In this document: positions 1-9,043 of the stretch, in pieces
Numbering within the stretch: position 1 is the stretch's first letter
How the letters are laid out: every line of letters starts with the position of its first letter
Assembly (NCBI RefSeq): GCF_030506325.1
Contig: NZ_CP120683.1
Coordinates: forward strand, 4,167,001 to 4,231,000
From: Tunicatimonas pelagia
Lineage (GTDB): Bacteria > Bacteroidota > Bacteroidia > Cytophagales > Cyclobacteriaceae
Reading direction: 5' to 3'
DNA length: 64,000 nucleotides
Made by a program: the position numbers and the translations under genes
The notes under the pieces: generated by a model
The model's input: only the letters and a program-made list of their open reading frames with translations
The model's database searches: none
What the model was told of the DNA's origin: nothing

Positions 1-55
1 GATTATTGAGCATACTCACCCATTCTGTCATTCAAAAAAAATAACTTAGGTACAC

Positions 56-496
56 ATGGGAATATGGGATGCTTTTTTTAATCGTCAGGGACGGAACCGG
101 GAGCGAGAGTATATTAACCAATTATTTCGGATAGCTTGGGCCGACGGAAGCTTAGACAAGATAGAAGTAGAGTATATTTATTCGGTGGGAAAAAAGTTGG
201 GTATGACCAAGGAAGAACTTGAAGATACCCGCGATAATTTCAACCCGGACACCCTTGCGTACAAACCGCCCCGCAAGCGCGAAGAGCGATTTTTCATGCT
301 CTTCTATTTAATTAATATGATCCGGGCTGATGGTGTAATTCATCCTGAAGAAATGCGGATTACCGAGAACATTGTGATGAAACTCGGCTACTCACCCGAT
401 ACGGTAGACACTATTTTAAAGACCATCAAAATCAATCAAGATCAAGGAATGTCCCCCGAAGAAACCTACGCCAGCTTGACTGAGAAGCTAAGTTAA
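56..496 (+). CDS. TerB-like (tellurite resistance TerB family) protein
   Basis: A 146-residue soluble, mostly helical protein. Two similar helix-loop-helix segments carry the acidic TerB signature: AWADGSLDKIEVEYI near residues 28-42 and IRADGVIHPEEMRI near 88-102. Both have the ADG turn followed by an acidic residue that in TerB folds binds a metal. There is no signal peptide or membrane segment, so it should be cytoplasmic. No ter operon partners are beside it, so tellurite resistance is not implied; stand-alone TerB domains are common and their role is unknown. It starts at an ATG about 55 bases into the window, so its upstream context is mostly missing. The family call rests on motif and length. 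Confidence 0.72.
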   Translation: MGIWDAFFNRQGRNREREYINQLFRIAWADGSLDKIEVEYIYSVGKKLGMTKEELEDTRDNFNPDTLAYKPPRKREERFFMLFYLINMIRADGVIHPEEMRITENIVMKLGYSPDTVDTILKTIKINQDQGMSPEETYASLTEKLS

Positions 497-579
497 AAAG
501 AGAGCATTCATATTTCCTTTTGCTAATAGAATTAGGACTAGTATGAAAAATCGTCGTTTCATCTATCGTTGAAATAAAG

Positions 580-1497
580 CTAAGGTGCATAATATGTCAC
601 GAACTGTTTATTGGGTTCGTACCAAATTATGAGTCCATGACGAGCCTCAGGATCACCATGTTCCAATATGTCTCCCTCAAAACTATCAAGATAGCTAGCA
701 TATTCAGCTTCGCTAATATTCATTCCTTCATCCTTGAAGGATATCATTCCCATGCTGATAGCGGTTTTTCTGTCGATTCCTGGGTAATCATCCCGAGAAC
801 TTAATTGGGGTAGTGCGTGAAAAATAGCAATTGTCAGTACCACCCAGGGACTCATCTTTTCGTAGCCAAATAATTCTTCATCATCTCTGAGTGATAAAAA
901 AGGATTCTTCAACTCTTCTTTCCATAATACTTCTCCTTCTCTTGACCATGTAGAGCTTACAAATACATCATTATCAAGAACATGCACTCGTGAACAGATA
1001 GTATCTGACTCACTAATACCATCAATATCTCCGATGACTAGTATAGTTGTATCAATAGGTTCTCCTTCAAATTTGCTAATGGTTCGAAGGAGCTCCTCAA
1101 TAAATTGTTTGCTTCTTGTATCGGCACCTTCAAGTAAGTCTTCGTACCTATTAATAGTGAGTGGATCGATTCTGAGAGACTTTCGTTTAAGATTATTCTC
1201 TAGATCAACAATTAGTTTAATATTCTTCTGCTCGACAGCAGTTAATAAGGAATCTACATTTTGATATTTTGGCTTATACCAATCGTACTTGCTAAAGTAT
1301 TCGGCTAGATCTTCAGACTTGAATACATAACCATGCTTGGCGAATATCTCATTTCTAAGAATCTTTAGTTCATCAAGTGATTTGCTTTTCAGATCAGATC
1401 TGGTGTACGCTACTTCTTCTATAATCTCTTCTTTTTCTTGTTGAGGAGTAGCACAAGAGACAAAGAGGATGGCTATAGCTATTATTATATTTCTCAC
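580..1497 (-). CDS. YARHG-domain lipoprotein
   Basis: A secreted lipoprotein of about 305 residues. The chosen start is a GTG at 1497 because it gives a compact signal peptide ending in the lipobox FVSC at residues 12-15. An upstream TTG at 1530 is possible and would overlap the stop of the VWA gene by 14 bases. Residues about 40-95 match the YARHG domain: a LRNEIFAKHGYVF core, then DL, YF, WYKP and a closing LT..E..NI segment. The domain occurs in extracellular bacterial proteins and its role is unknown. The remaining 200 residues are not recognised. It is the last gene of the leftward cluster that begins with the SWIM protein, but it may be transcribed with it only by proximity. Confidence 0.7.
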   Translation of the reverse strand: MRNIIIAIAILFVSCATPQQEKEEIIEEVAYTRSDLKSKSLDELKILRNEIFAKHGYVFKSEDLAEYFSKYDWYKPKYQNVDSLLTAVEQKNIKLIVDLENNLKRKSLRIDPLTINRYEDLLEGADTRSKQFIEELLRTISKFEGEPIDTTILVIGDIDGISESDTICSRVHVLDNDVFVSSTWSREGEVLWKEELKNPFLSLRDDEELFGYEKMSPWVVLTIAIFHALPQLSSRDDYPGIDRKTAISMGMISFKDEGMNISEAEYASYLDSFEGDILEHGDPEARHGLIIWYEPNKQFVTYYAP

Positions 1498-1516
1498 TCT
1501 ACAACTATTTAATTGC

Positions 1517-2656
1517 TTATTTACCAGCAACTACCACGTCGTGGGTCGCCGCCCACTGAAAGAGGTTTTGCTTTTGCAGGGCGTTCGCCATCAGGTCGGG
1601 GAAGAGATCGGGGGTGCAGGCGAAAGCCGGAATGTTGTTTGCAGCTAAGAAAGCTGCGTTACCATGATCGAAGTAGGGTTTACCTTCATCGTTTAGCGCT
1701 AGCAACACGACTAGTTGTACTCCACTACCTACCAGCGAAAGAATTCGCTTCTTCATTTCGGCTACGTTGCCACCTTCGCACAGGTCGGTGATGAGTACCA
1801 GCACGGTATCGTTGGGACGGGTGACGGACTGTTGGCAGTAGCGAAGGGCTCGCTCAATATCGGTTCCTCCGCCCAGCTGCACTCCAAATAACAAATCAAC
1901 CGGGTCTTGTAAGTCTTCGGTCAAATCGGCTACCGAGGTGTCAAATACCACCATGCGAGTGTTTACCGCCGGAATGGAAGCCATCACCGCCCCAAAAATG
2001 CCGGAATACACTACTGATGTACCCATCGATCCGCTCTGATCTACGCACAGAATAATGTCCTTCAGCGCACTGCGTTTGCGCCCGTAACCAATCCGGGTCT
2101 CGGGAATAATGGTTTTGTATTCGGCCTGGTAGTGCTTGAGGTTACGCAGAATAGTCGCATGCCAGTTGATTTCGTTATGTCTCGGGCGTTTGTTTCTCAC
2201 CGAGCGGTTCAAGCTTCCGGTAACGGCCTGCTGCATAGGCTGGGTGAGTTTCTTCATCAGTGCATCGACTACCTTTTGTACCACTTCGCGGGCAGTATCT
2301 TTGGTCTTATCAGGAATCACCCGTGATAAGGTCATCAGGTTGGCGACGAGTTGCACATCGGGTTCCACTGCTTGCAGCATTTCCGGCTCGGTGAGCATGG
2401 AAGTGAGGTTAAGCCGTTTGAAGGCGTCTTGCTGCATCACTTGCACCACCGAACTGGGAAAGTAGGTCCGAATATCCCCCAGCCAGCGGGCTACGTTAGG
2501 CGAACTAGGTCCTAATCCACTGCCTCGTTCACCATCATAAAGTGCCGTCAGCGATTGATCTATAATCTGGTCGGATCCGCTCAAGCTCACTCCGGTGCCG
2601 TCCGCTTCGCCTTCCCCCAGAATTAATCGCCATCGTCTTAACTGTTCACTATTCAT
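1517..2656 (-). CDS. VWA-domain protein (YehP-like), last core gene of MoxR/SWIM operon
   Basis: A 379-residue cytoplasmic protein with a C-terminal von Willebrand A domain. The metal-ion adhesion site is complete: D206-x-S208-x-S210 (DQSGSMG), T265 in GGGTDI, and D291 in LITD. The N-terminal 190 residues are helical with no clear domain. VWA proteins next to MoxR ATPases usually bridge the ATPase to substrates. The start overlaps the stop of the DUF5682 gene by 8 bases, which suggests translational coupling. The length matches E. coli YehP (about 378 residues), which also sits in a MoxR-VWA-SWIM cluster. That parallel is from memory of the family, not computed. The VWA assignment is secure; the biological role is unknown. 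Confidence 0.88.
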   Translation of the reverse strand: MNSEQLRRWRLILGEGEADGTGVSLSGSDQIIDQSLTALYDGERGSGLGPSSPNVARWLGDIRTYFPSSVVQVMQQDAFKRLNLTSMLTEPEMLQAVEPDVQLVANLMTLSRVIPDKTKDTAREVVQKVVDALMKKLTQPMQQAVTGSLNRSVRNKRPRHNEINWHATILRNLKHYQAEYKTIIPETRIGYGRKRSALKDIILCVDQSGSMGTSVVYSGIFGAVMASIPAVNTRMVVFDTSVADLTEDLQDPVDLLFGVQLGGGTDIERALRYCQQSVTRPNDTVLVLITDLCEGGNVAEMKKRILSLVGSGVQLVVLLALNDEGKPYFDHGNAAFLAANNIPAFACTPDLFPDLMANALQKQNLFQWAATHDVVVAGK

Positions 2657-4877
2657 TCGTTGCAGTTTTTAGACCTAACAATTGCTTCACTAGCGGTAAA
2701 GCCGTGGCGGCTCGCTCGTGATTGAATCCGGTATCCGGAGATACGCCCGCGGCTACCGAAACCGACTGTTTGCCATTTTTGGCTTTCTCTCCCAGTTTTC
2801 GTCGTTCGGGTTTGGAGAAAGTAGCAAAGCTGCGGCGCAGTACCGGAAGTATCTGCACCAATATTTCTTCGTCTAACTGAGCTACCCACTGATCAAGTAA
2901 TCCCCACAGGGTTTCATCCAGAATTAGCACCATGCCGCTTCCCTGAAGAAAACCTTCCAGCCAGGCAGCAGAGTAACTTGTTGATTGAGCCGACGAAAGG
3001 GCTAAGGAAAATTTCTGGGTAATGATGTCATCGTTCCAGATACTGCTTTCCGATAAAATCCGGCAGGCTTTACCCGCTATAATTCCGTTGATCTGCGAGT
3101 GGTCAGCCAGGCTTACCAACGCCTGATGCCAGAGCTGGGTATAATCATCCCGTTGAAGAATTCGTAATGCACTGTCCATTTCCTGAATTCTGTCAAAGGC
3201 TTCCGCAGCACTATCCTCGTTCAATGAAGTACAAGCATTGGGCAAACCAATACTGATTCGAGAAACTAAGCTATCTAGCACATGATTAATCATGGCGGTG
3301 TCGGTCTGACGGACATCGCCGTAGCGACTGATATTGGCCAACGGCGGTAGAGCCTGCATAAGTTGGAAAATATCGCCTGAAAGAGCCGCCAATTCATCCA
3401 GCTTCTGTAGCAAGTCAGTCAGAGCCGTCGGTAAGTTGGCAGGTAGGGTCTGCTCCAGTAATTGGGCTACCTCGCGTAAGGCCGAGACTTGAGTCAATTG
3501 CTGCCTGATGTAAGCCGAAGCCGCAGTTGCCACGGTATTACCCCAAATGCCTTTTTCTATAATCCGAATGGCAATCTCCGGCTCCCAGTATAAATTCCAC
3601 TGTTCCTTAAAGGTTCCCTTGCCCGATACGTGGGCTGGGGTGCCCCAGTTAATGCCTAATACGTACAAGCGATGGAGAAACTGGCTTCTTTCCCGATCCA
3701 AATCTTTCCGTAAATCCAACGTTAAGGCTTTGCGCTCGTCGCTGGGTTTTAGGCGGAGCTTTTTCTGATGCTGTAGCACATCCGACTGAAGCGGAACGGC
3801 GGGTACTTCGCTGGGCACTTCGCCCATTCGCTGCCCTACGATCAGAGCTTCCTGTACCAAATCTAGCAGGCTATCATCACCAAAAGATAGTACGGTATTG
3901 GTTGCTTCGTTGTACTCGGCCAAACCAGGTCGAGCCAAGTCTCTGAGGGCGGCTAGGGTGTCAGCCAGTCGGATGGCTTCAATCACGTGGGCGGTGGAAG
4001 TATCCATTTGGTGATGACGAAATACGCAAGCTACCTGGGTCATCCAGCCGTAGCCTCGCTCGTCGGGCTTAGCCTGCCAGATATGGTGGTACCAACCGGG
4101 TGACATCACTCCAGCTCCGTAGCCACTGGCAAACGTCAAGCGACGATACGTCCAGGGAATCCAGGTAGTTTCTATTTTGCATTTGGGTAGTCCTTTCAGA
4201 AGAAAGTTATCCTCTTTTTTAGGAGGACGATTTACTAAAGCCGGGGCATGCCAGGCACCGCAAACCACGGCTATGGTTTCATGATTTTTCTCTGCTTCGT
4301 GCAGAATTTTACGCATGTAGGCTTCCCGCAAGTCGTTCTCCCGATCTTCGGGTAAATCCAGCGTATCTCGTAGAGCAGTCATACCTTCCAGAATGGCGGC
4401 GAAGCTATCTTCATGGTTTAGGCGTAATTCAAACTGATGCTCCCACCACAGTTCGGTATCCGCAAATCCGGCAGCTCGTGCCAGATGGGTAAGCGGGTAT
4501 TCCGCCACATTGGTTTTTGCCTTTTCTGGCTTACTATCTTTTTCTTCCGATTCTTCGGGAGTAGCGAAGCGGTGTGCCAGTGGTAAGTCCATAAACTGCA
4601 CCGGAATACTGTTTTTCAGACCGTACTGAATTGCCTGCCATTCGGGAGAAAAATCCGCAAACGGATAAAAGGAAGCCTGCTGAGGTTGATCGGTGCGATA
4701 GGCTAATATGGCTACGGGTGGCTTAATATCGGGATTTTGTACGTAGGAGAGAATACCATCGGCCTCCGGTGGCCCTTCTACCAGCAGCACATCGGGCTTG
4801 AGTTGCTCCAGAGCCGCTTGTAGGCTACGGGCTGAACCCGGTCCGTGATGCCGAATACCTAAAACGTGTACGGACAT
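2649..4877 (-). CDS. DUF5682 family protein (YehM-like)
   Basis: A large 742-residue protein of the DUF5682 type. The N terminus reads GIRHHGPGSARSL (residues 7-19), followed by LLVEGPPEAD (residues 31-40). Near residue 210 a VVCGAWHAPAL segment adds a third histidine. This spacing of N-terminal HH, a Glu after a beta strand, and a later GxxH recalls the TIKI/TraB/erythromycin-esterase-like fold, but that link is inference. The second half is helical and not recognised. It lies between the MoxR ATPase (10-base gap) and the VWA gene (8-base overlap), so it is almost certainly co-translated with them. E. coli YehM is of similar length in the equivalent place. A hydrolase role is possible but unproven. 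Confidence 0.8.
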   Translation of the reverse strand: MSVHVLGIRHHGPGSARSLQAALEQLKPDVLLVEGPPEADGILSYVQNPDIKPPVAILAYRTDQPQQASFYPFADFSPEWQAIQYGLKNSIPVQFMDLPLAHRFATPEESEEKDSKPEKAKTNVAEYPLTHLARAAGFADTELWWEHQFELRLNHEDSFAAILEGMTALRDTLDLPEDRENDLREAYMRKILHEAEKNHETIAVVCGAWHAPALVNRPPKKEDNFLLKGLPKCKIETTWIPWTYRRLTFASGYGAGVMSPGWYHHIWQAKPDERGYGWMTQVACVFRHHQMDTSTAHVIEAIRLADTLAALRDLARPGLAEYNEATNTVLSFGDDSLLDLVQEALIVGQRMGEVPSEVPAVPLQSDVLQHQKKLRLKPSDERKALTLDLRKDLDRERSQFLHRLYVLGINWGTPAHVSGKGTFKEQWNLYWEPEIAIRIIEKGIWGNTVATAASAYIRQQLTQVSALREVAQLLEQTLPANLPTALTDLLQKLDELAALSGDIFQLMQALPPLANISRYGDVRQTDTAMINHVLDSLVSRISIGLPNACTSLNEDSAAEAFDRIQEMDSALRILQRDDYTQLWHQALVSLADHSQINGIIAGKACRILSESSIWNDDIITQKFSLALSSAQSTSYSAAWLEGFLQGSGMVLILDETLWGLLDQWVAQLDEEILVQILPVLRRSFATFSKPERRKLGEKAKNGKQSVSVAAGVSPDTGFNHERAATALPLVKQLLGLKTATNE

Positions 4878-4887
4878 AGTGAATTGG

Positions 4888-5967
4888 TTAAACTAGTTCC
4901 CGGCAAGCTCGGTACATATCTTTCCAGCCGTCGCGGGTCTTCACTACCGTTTCCAGATACTCTTGCCAGACGACTTTATCCTGAACCGGATCTTTCACCA
5001 CAGCTCCCACTAAACCAGAGGCAATATCTTCGGCACTCAACTGCCCGTCACCAAAGTGACCAGAAAGCGCCATGCCACTGTTCACTACCGAAATGGCCTC
5101 GGCTGTGCTGAGGGTTCCAGTAGGGCTTTTTAGCTTAGTTTTTCCGTCTTCGGTCATACCCGAGCGCAGCTCCCGGAAGATGGTCACAATTCGTTTGATT
5201 TCTTCCAGAGCTGGTACCTCAGCGGGTAACTGTAGTGCTTTACTGACACTTTCTACCCGGCGACGTACAATATCAATTTCTTCGTCCATGCTGCTCGGAG
5301 TAGGTAGAATCACGGTATTGAATCGCCTTTTCAACGCTCCCGAAAGCTCATTCACTCCCTTATCGCGATTGTTGGCCGTAGCAATTACATTGAATCCGCT
5401 CACTGCTTGCACTTCGGTATTCAATTCCGGAACTGGCATGGTTTTCTCCGAAAGAATGGTAATTAGCGTGTCCTGTACATCGGCAGTAATACGGGTAAGC
5501 TCCTCTACTCGGGCGATTTTTCCGTCCTGCATCGCCCGCATCATGGGAGTTTCTACTAGTGCATCGGCCGAGGGACCTTCCGCTAGTAGCTTGGCGTAGT
5601 TCCAGCCGTAGCGAATCGCTTCTTCGCTAGTACCCGCCGTGCCCTGAATCAGTAAAGTTGAATCGCCACTAACGGCGGCGGCCAGATGCTCAGCTACCCA
5701 AGACTTAGCGGTACCCGGCAAACCGTACAGTAGCAACGCCCGGTCGGTAGTGAGGGTAGCAACGGCAATTTCCATCAGTCGCTTATTACCGATGTATTTG
5801 GGAGTTACTTCAAAGCCATTTTTTAGTTTTCCACCTACCAAGTAGGTTACCACTGCCCAGGGCGACATGTTCCACCGGGGAGGTGCCGAATGAGAATCAG
5901 CTTTCTTTAGCGCCTCTAGTTCTTCTGCAAATAGTTGCTCGGCATGTTGCCGTAATAATTCTGCCAT
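4888..5967 (-). CDS. MoxR-family AAA+ ATPase (YehL-like subfamily)
   Basis: A 359-residue AAA+ ATPase. Walker A is GLPGTAKS (residues 82-89). The Walker B strand is GKIARVEELTRI (149-160), in which the usual Asp-Glu is replaced by Val-Glu, with E155-E156 left to act. Sensor 1 is ATANNRDKG (197-204), and the arginine finger lies in LSGALKRRF (208-216). MoxR proteins are chaperone-like ATPases that remodel or assemble protein complexes, typically with a VWA partner; one is encoded two genes downstream. The four neighbouring genes are spaced 1-11 bases or overlap, so a complex is likely. Family assignment is firm; the YehL subfamily label comes from gene context and is less certain. Confidence 0.9.
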   Translation of the reverse strand: MAELLRQHAEQLFAEELEALKKADSHSAPPRWNMSPWAVVTYLVGGKLKNGFEVTPKYIGNKRLMEIAVATLTTDRALLLYGLPGTAKSWVAEHLAAAVSGDSTLLIQGTAGTSEEAIRYGWNYAKLLAEGPSADALVETPMMRAMQDGKIARVEELTRITADVQDTLITILSEKTMPVPELNTEVQAVSGFNVIATANNRDKGVNELSGALKRRFNTVILPTPSSMDEEIDIVRRRVESVSKALQLPAEVPALEEIKRIVTIFRELRSGMTEDGKTKLKSPTGTLSTAEAISVVNSGMALSGHFGDGQLSAEDIASGLVGAVVKDPVQDKVVWQEYLETVVKTRDGWKDMYRACRELV

Positions 5968-5978
5968 ATCCGTATTGG

Positions 5979-7514
5979 TTATTCGTCAAATGATGATGGT
6001 ATCTTGGTTTTTAGTTCAATCGTTCTAAATAAATCTCGCAGTATGGTTCGCCAGGTATCGCGTTTTTCATTTTTGGGAGGAAGAAATTCTTCCTGCTGCG
6101 CTAAGATTTCAGTGGGCATACATTCAGCTAGCCGCATAAATGCTTCTGTTTCGTAGTGGTACACACCGCGCTGGGCAAAGTTGCGGTACAGCAGTTTCAT
6201 GGCTGCTTTAGAAAACTCTAATGACCACGGAAAACGCAGCTTATCCAACAGCGGGATAATGTTATTTGCGCTCAGGATGGCATCGGCTCGTTTATGATTG
6301 AACAAGCGAGTGAGTGTCTCCGGCAAAGCTCCGGGCAATACTGAAGCGGTGTTCTCGAGCAACACTCTAGTTGCGTTCGAGGCAAGAACGAAGTCTAGCC
6401 AGGCGTCAGTCCAGCCACTATTTTGGTGAAAGTCAATCGCGGTGGCCCAAGTGGGTAGGTATTTTTGCAGGGATTTATCGGTAATGAACGGCTTTAGTAT
6501 TTTTTCAGGTGACAAGCTTAGTTGCTCTTCCCAAACTGTTGGATTGATGAGTGAAAGTACTTGGAAGGTTTGATATTCCTGATCGGAAAAGTTTTTGTCC
6601 AAACTTTCGGGCTCTAAGCTGAGTTTTTTTATCCAAACGCCGAGGTCTACATTAGTATTGATTTCAATTTTAGTTGAACCCATTCCCAGCATACCTCCTT
6701 TCTTTAACGTTAGCAACTGACTGCATTGCTGATGAAATTGCTGGGTCAGTGTACTCTCGGGTTGCCTTAGTAAAAGCTGCTGAGCCAACGCGGCTACTTT
6801 CTTGCTTTTATCCTGCAACATCGTTTCTAGGAATACCAGTTCTTCGGCTGACTGCGGGTTACTCCAGGCACTGAGAAAGTTAAATCGATCAGCGGCATTC
6901 TCTTCCTTCCAGGTACTTTGCATCAGCTCCGTAGCCTTAGAGCGATTATGTCGTAGCAGATACTGAAATAGCTGTTTTCGTTGGCGACTGGTACCCGTTT
7001 CCCAAATCTCCCGAGTGGATTGACGAAGTATCTGCCAGTCATCGTTCAGGTTGGCTAGCCAGTGGCCTCGCTCGCCCATTACCTTTACTAGTTGCTGTTG
7101 TAAGGCTACGTCTTCCTCACCTAGTTTTAGTAACTGAGGCAAGTACTGAGGGGCAATTTTGTATGATTTCTCTGCACAGTGGGTCAACCAAACGAGTAGT
7201 AAAGAATAACGGTTTTCACTAATCAGTACTCCTAACAAACGGTTCGCTGCGGTAGGAGGAAAGTTTTCATTCTCAGATTCATCTGAACTATTTTTGTTTG
7301 CTGTATCAACATCCAGAACAGGAAACTCCTGACCAGCCCGATAGTAGGAAAGCATGAATGCTGAAAGCTGGAGAAAGCTCGTTTCATCATCCTCACTTGA
7401 TAGCTGGGCTAACTCCTGCTGAACCGCTTGCGGTAAATTAGCGGTTACGGATTGTGGCGGTGTTTTATCCGTGCCGAGCAGAGCTGCTTTTAGTATCTCG
7501 TCAATAGCATTCAT
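5979..7514 (-). CDS. DUF5691 family protein
   Basis: A soluble protein of about 511 residues. The ATG at 7514 is chosen because it lies one base after the SWIM gene stop; the reading frame extends upstream to 7553 but would then overlap the SWIM gene. The N terminus (MNAIDEILKAALLGTDK) and the length fit the DUF5691 family found beside MoxR/VWA/SWIM clusters. The sequence is helical and leucine/glutamine-rich, like helical-repeat scaffolds. A middle segment, GMLGMGSTKIEINTN near residue 285, is a likely exposed loop. No catalytic motif is visible. Its place between the SWIM protein and the ATPase suggests a structural or adaptor role; that is inference. Confidence 0.72.
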   Translation of the reverse strand: MNAIDEILKAALLGTDKTPPQSVTANLPQAVQQELAQLSSEDDETSFLQLSAFMLSYYRAGQEFPVLDVDTANKNSSDESENENFPPTAANRLLGVLISENRYSLLLVWLTHCAEKSYKIAPQYLPQLLKLGEEDVALQQQLVKVMGERGHWLANLNDDWQILRQSTREIWETGTSRQRKQLFQYLLRHNRSKATELMQSTWKEENAADRFNFLSAWSNPQSAEELVFLETMLQDKSKKVAALAQQLLLRQPESTLTQQFHQQCSQLLTLKKGGMLGMGSTKIEINTNVDLGVWIKKLSLEPESLDKNFSDQEYQTFQVLSLINPTVWEEQLSLSPEKILKPFITDKSLQKYLPTWATAIDFHQNSGWTDAWLDFVLASNATRVLLENTASVLPGALPETLTRLFNHKRADAILSANNIIPLLDKLRFPWSLEFSKAAMKLLYRNFAQRGVYHYETEAFMRLAECMPTEILAQQEEFLPPKNEKRDTWRTILRDLFRTIELKTKIPSSFDE

Positions 7515-7515
7515 A

Positions 7516-8811
7516 TTACAGCAAATGGTATTCTGAGAAAGTCCATACCCCAAGCGGATGCAACACTCGGTTTTCTACGATTCCTGTTACGGTGACAGGC
7601 TGACCACCGCTAAGGGCTAGCATTTTCCATCGCCCCTCTTCCGCTACCCGAACTGTCACGGCTTTGCCTGTTGAGTCGGTTAGTAACAACTTTTCTGAAA
7701 TCCAGTGAGGTGTAACCGCACTCAATATTACCGGAAGTTGATTGGTCTGAAGGTCAAATGAGACTACCTGAGCGTAGCCTGCTTCAAATTCGGCTAAGGT
7801 AGCATAACCCGCAGGTTGGCTCATGGGCTGTGTTTGGCGAATCTCCTTTACAATAGCCCGCAAAGGATAGTTACCGGGATAAAAAGTCAACGTAGCTTCT
7901 AACTGCGTAGCGGGGAGCAAACTAGTATCACGAGGCTGTCCGGGCGCGATAAACTGAAGAATAAGCGCGTAGCGGTGACTGATTTTTCCCTTGAGCCAGT
8001 ACCGAATGGTAGTTAGTCGCTCTTCCTGAAATTCCTGTTTACCCAGCACCTGCCAGATGTCTTCTATGCCAACCTGCCGATTCAGCTCATCTTTGGTATA
8101 CGACCAGCCCAAAGCGGTCTTCACATCTTCCTGTACTCCTGTATCCAACGAATCCCAATACTTAAAGCCTTCGGTGACCAAGTACATTTGGGTTAGGGTT
8201 TCCCAAGCCGTGTACTCCCAACCCGCTGCGTGATAGTTAATCTCACCCATTCTTCGGACGAAGTTAGCCAACCCCGGAGCTTGAGCGTCTACCATGCGGG
8301 CGGAGGTATTTTTCCAAAACGCCCGATCGCGGGTAGGAAGTGTAGCCAATCCATCGCGTACTAAGTCTTTTAACCAAAGCTGTAGTTCCTCAACTCCGCC
8401 CTCAATCTTCTTCATCCGGCTGACGACCCGTTTTTGCCGGGCTTTTTCATCCACCGGTTTCGGATTGGCTTTTCTTTCTTCCCGCTTCTCTCGCTGATTT
8501 AGCCAGTCATCTACCCAGTCGGGCGGAGTGGTTTCGGTAAAAGCGTCAGCACTACGGGCCCGAAGCAATAGCAATCCAATAGCGTGTTTGCAGGGAAACT
8601 TACGGCTAGGGCAAGAACACTTATAACCAATCTGACGAAGATCAATTCGTACCTGATAGGGTGTACTGCCGCTTCCTTGCACTTCACCCCAAAGACTGGT
8701 TTCAGAAGCACCCAACCGGGGCCACTTACTAGGGTTGGCCTGCTTCTTTCCGGCTTTAACCGAAGCGGCATCGGGAGCGAGTTCCAGAATTTGTTCTTCA
8801 GTCCATTGCAT
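7516..8811 (-). CDS. SWIM zinc-finger protein (YehQ-like), first gene of operon
   Basis: A 431-residue protein with a SWIM zinc finger in the N-terminal part: C65-S-C67 then C74-K-H76 (CSCPSRKFPCKH). The CxCx6CxH pattern is diagnostic and is thought to bind DNA or protein. The following segment (residues 95-140) is very basic (REKREERKANPK..KARQKR). The remainder has no recognised domain. It is the first gene of the leftward set SWIM, DUF5691, MoxR ATPase, DUF5682, VWA, and is divergent from maeB across a 232-base gap that must hold both promoters. E. coli YehQ, also a SWIM protein, sits in the related yeh cluster. The SWIM call is secure; its ligand is unknown. Confidence 0.85.
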   Translation of the reverse strand: MQWTEEQILELAPDAASVKAGKKQANPSKWPRLGASETSLWGEVQGSGSTPYQVRIDLRQIGYKCSCPSRKFPCKHAIGLLLLRARSADAFTETTPPDWVDDWLNQREKREERKANPKPVDEKARQKRVVSRMKKIEGGVEELQLWLKDLVRDGLATLPTRDRAFWKNTSARMVDAQAPGLANFVRRMGEINYHAAGWEYTAWETLTQMYLVTEGFKYWDSLDTGVQEDVKTALGWSYTKDELNRQVGIEDIWQVLGKQEFQEERLTTIRYWLKGKISHRYALILQFIAPGQPRDTSLLPATQLEATLTFYPGNYPLRAIVKEIRQTQPMSQPAGYATLAEFEAGYAQVVSFDLQTNQLPVILSAVTPHWISEKLLLTDSTGKAVTVRVAEEGRWKMLALSGGQPVTVTGIVENRVLHPLGVWTFSEYHLL

Positions 8812-8992
8812 AAAGTTGCTTGTCGGGATGACAGTTGTTGCTTTCTAGAGATGATAATTAACCATAAAGCAAGATTCGTAATTTCCTGATGAACAGCTAG
8901 CTAAAATTGAAAGAGTTCTTACATCGATACTATTTCAAACTTTACGCTGAATCTACCCCGCAAAACCTGATCTTCCCCCGATATAACTAAGG

Positions 8993-9023
8993 CTTGGCAT
9001 CTGGGGCGATTTTACTACTTTTG
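8993..9023 (+). promoter_or_regulatory. Bacteroidota-type promoter of maeB
   Basis: CTTG at 8993-8996 (-33 element), then 19 bases, then TACTTTTG at 9016-9023, a perfect match to the Bacteroidota -7 consensus TAnnTTTG. Transcription should begin near 9030, about 14 bases before the maeB ATG. Seen directly in the sequence; promoter use is inferred. Confidence 0.68.
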
Positions 9024-9043
9024 CTGAAACAACATAACTCAGC

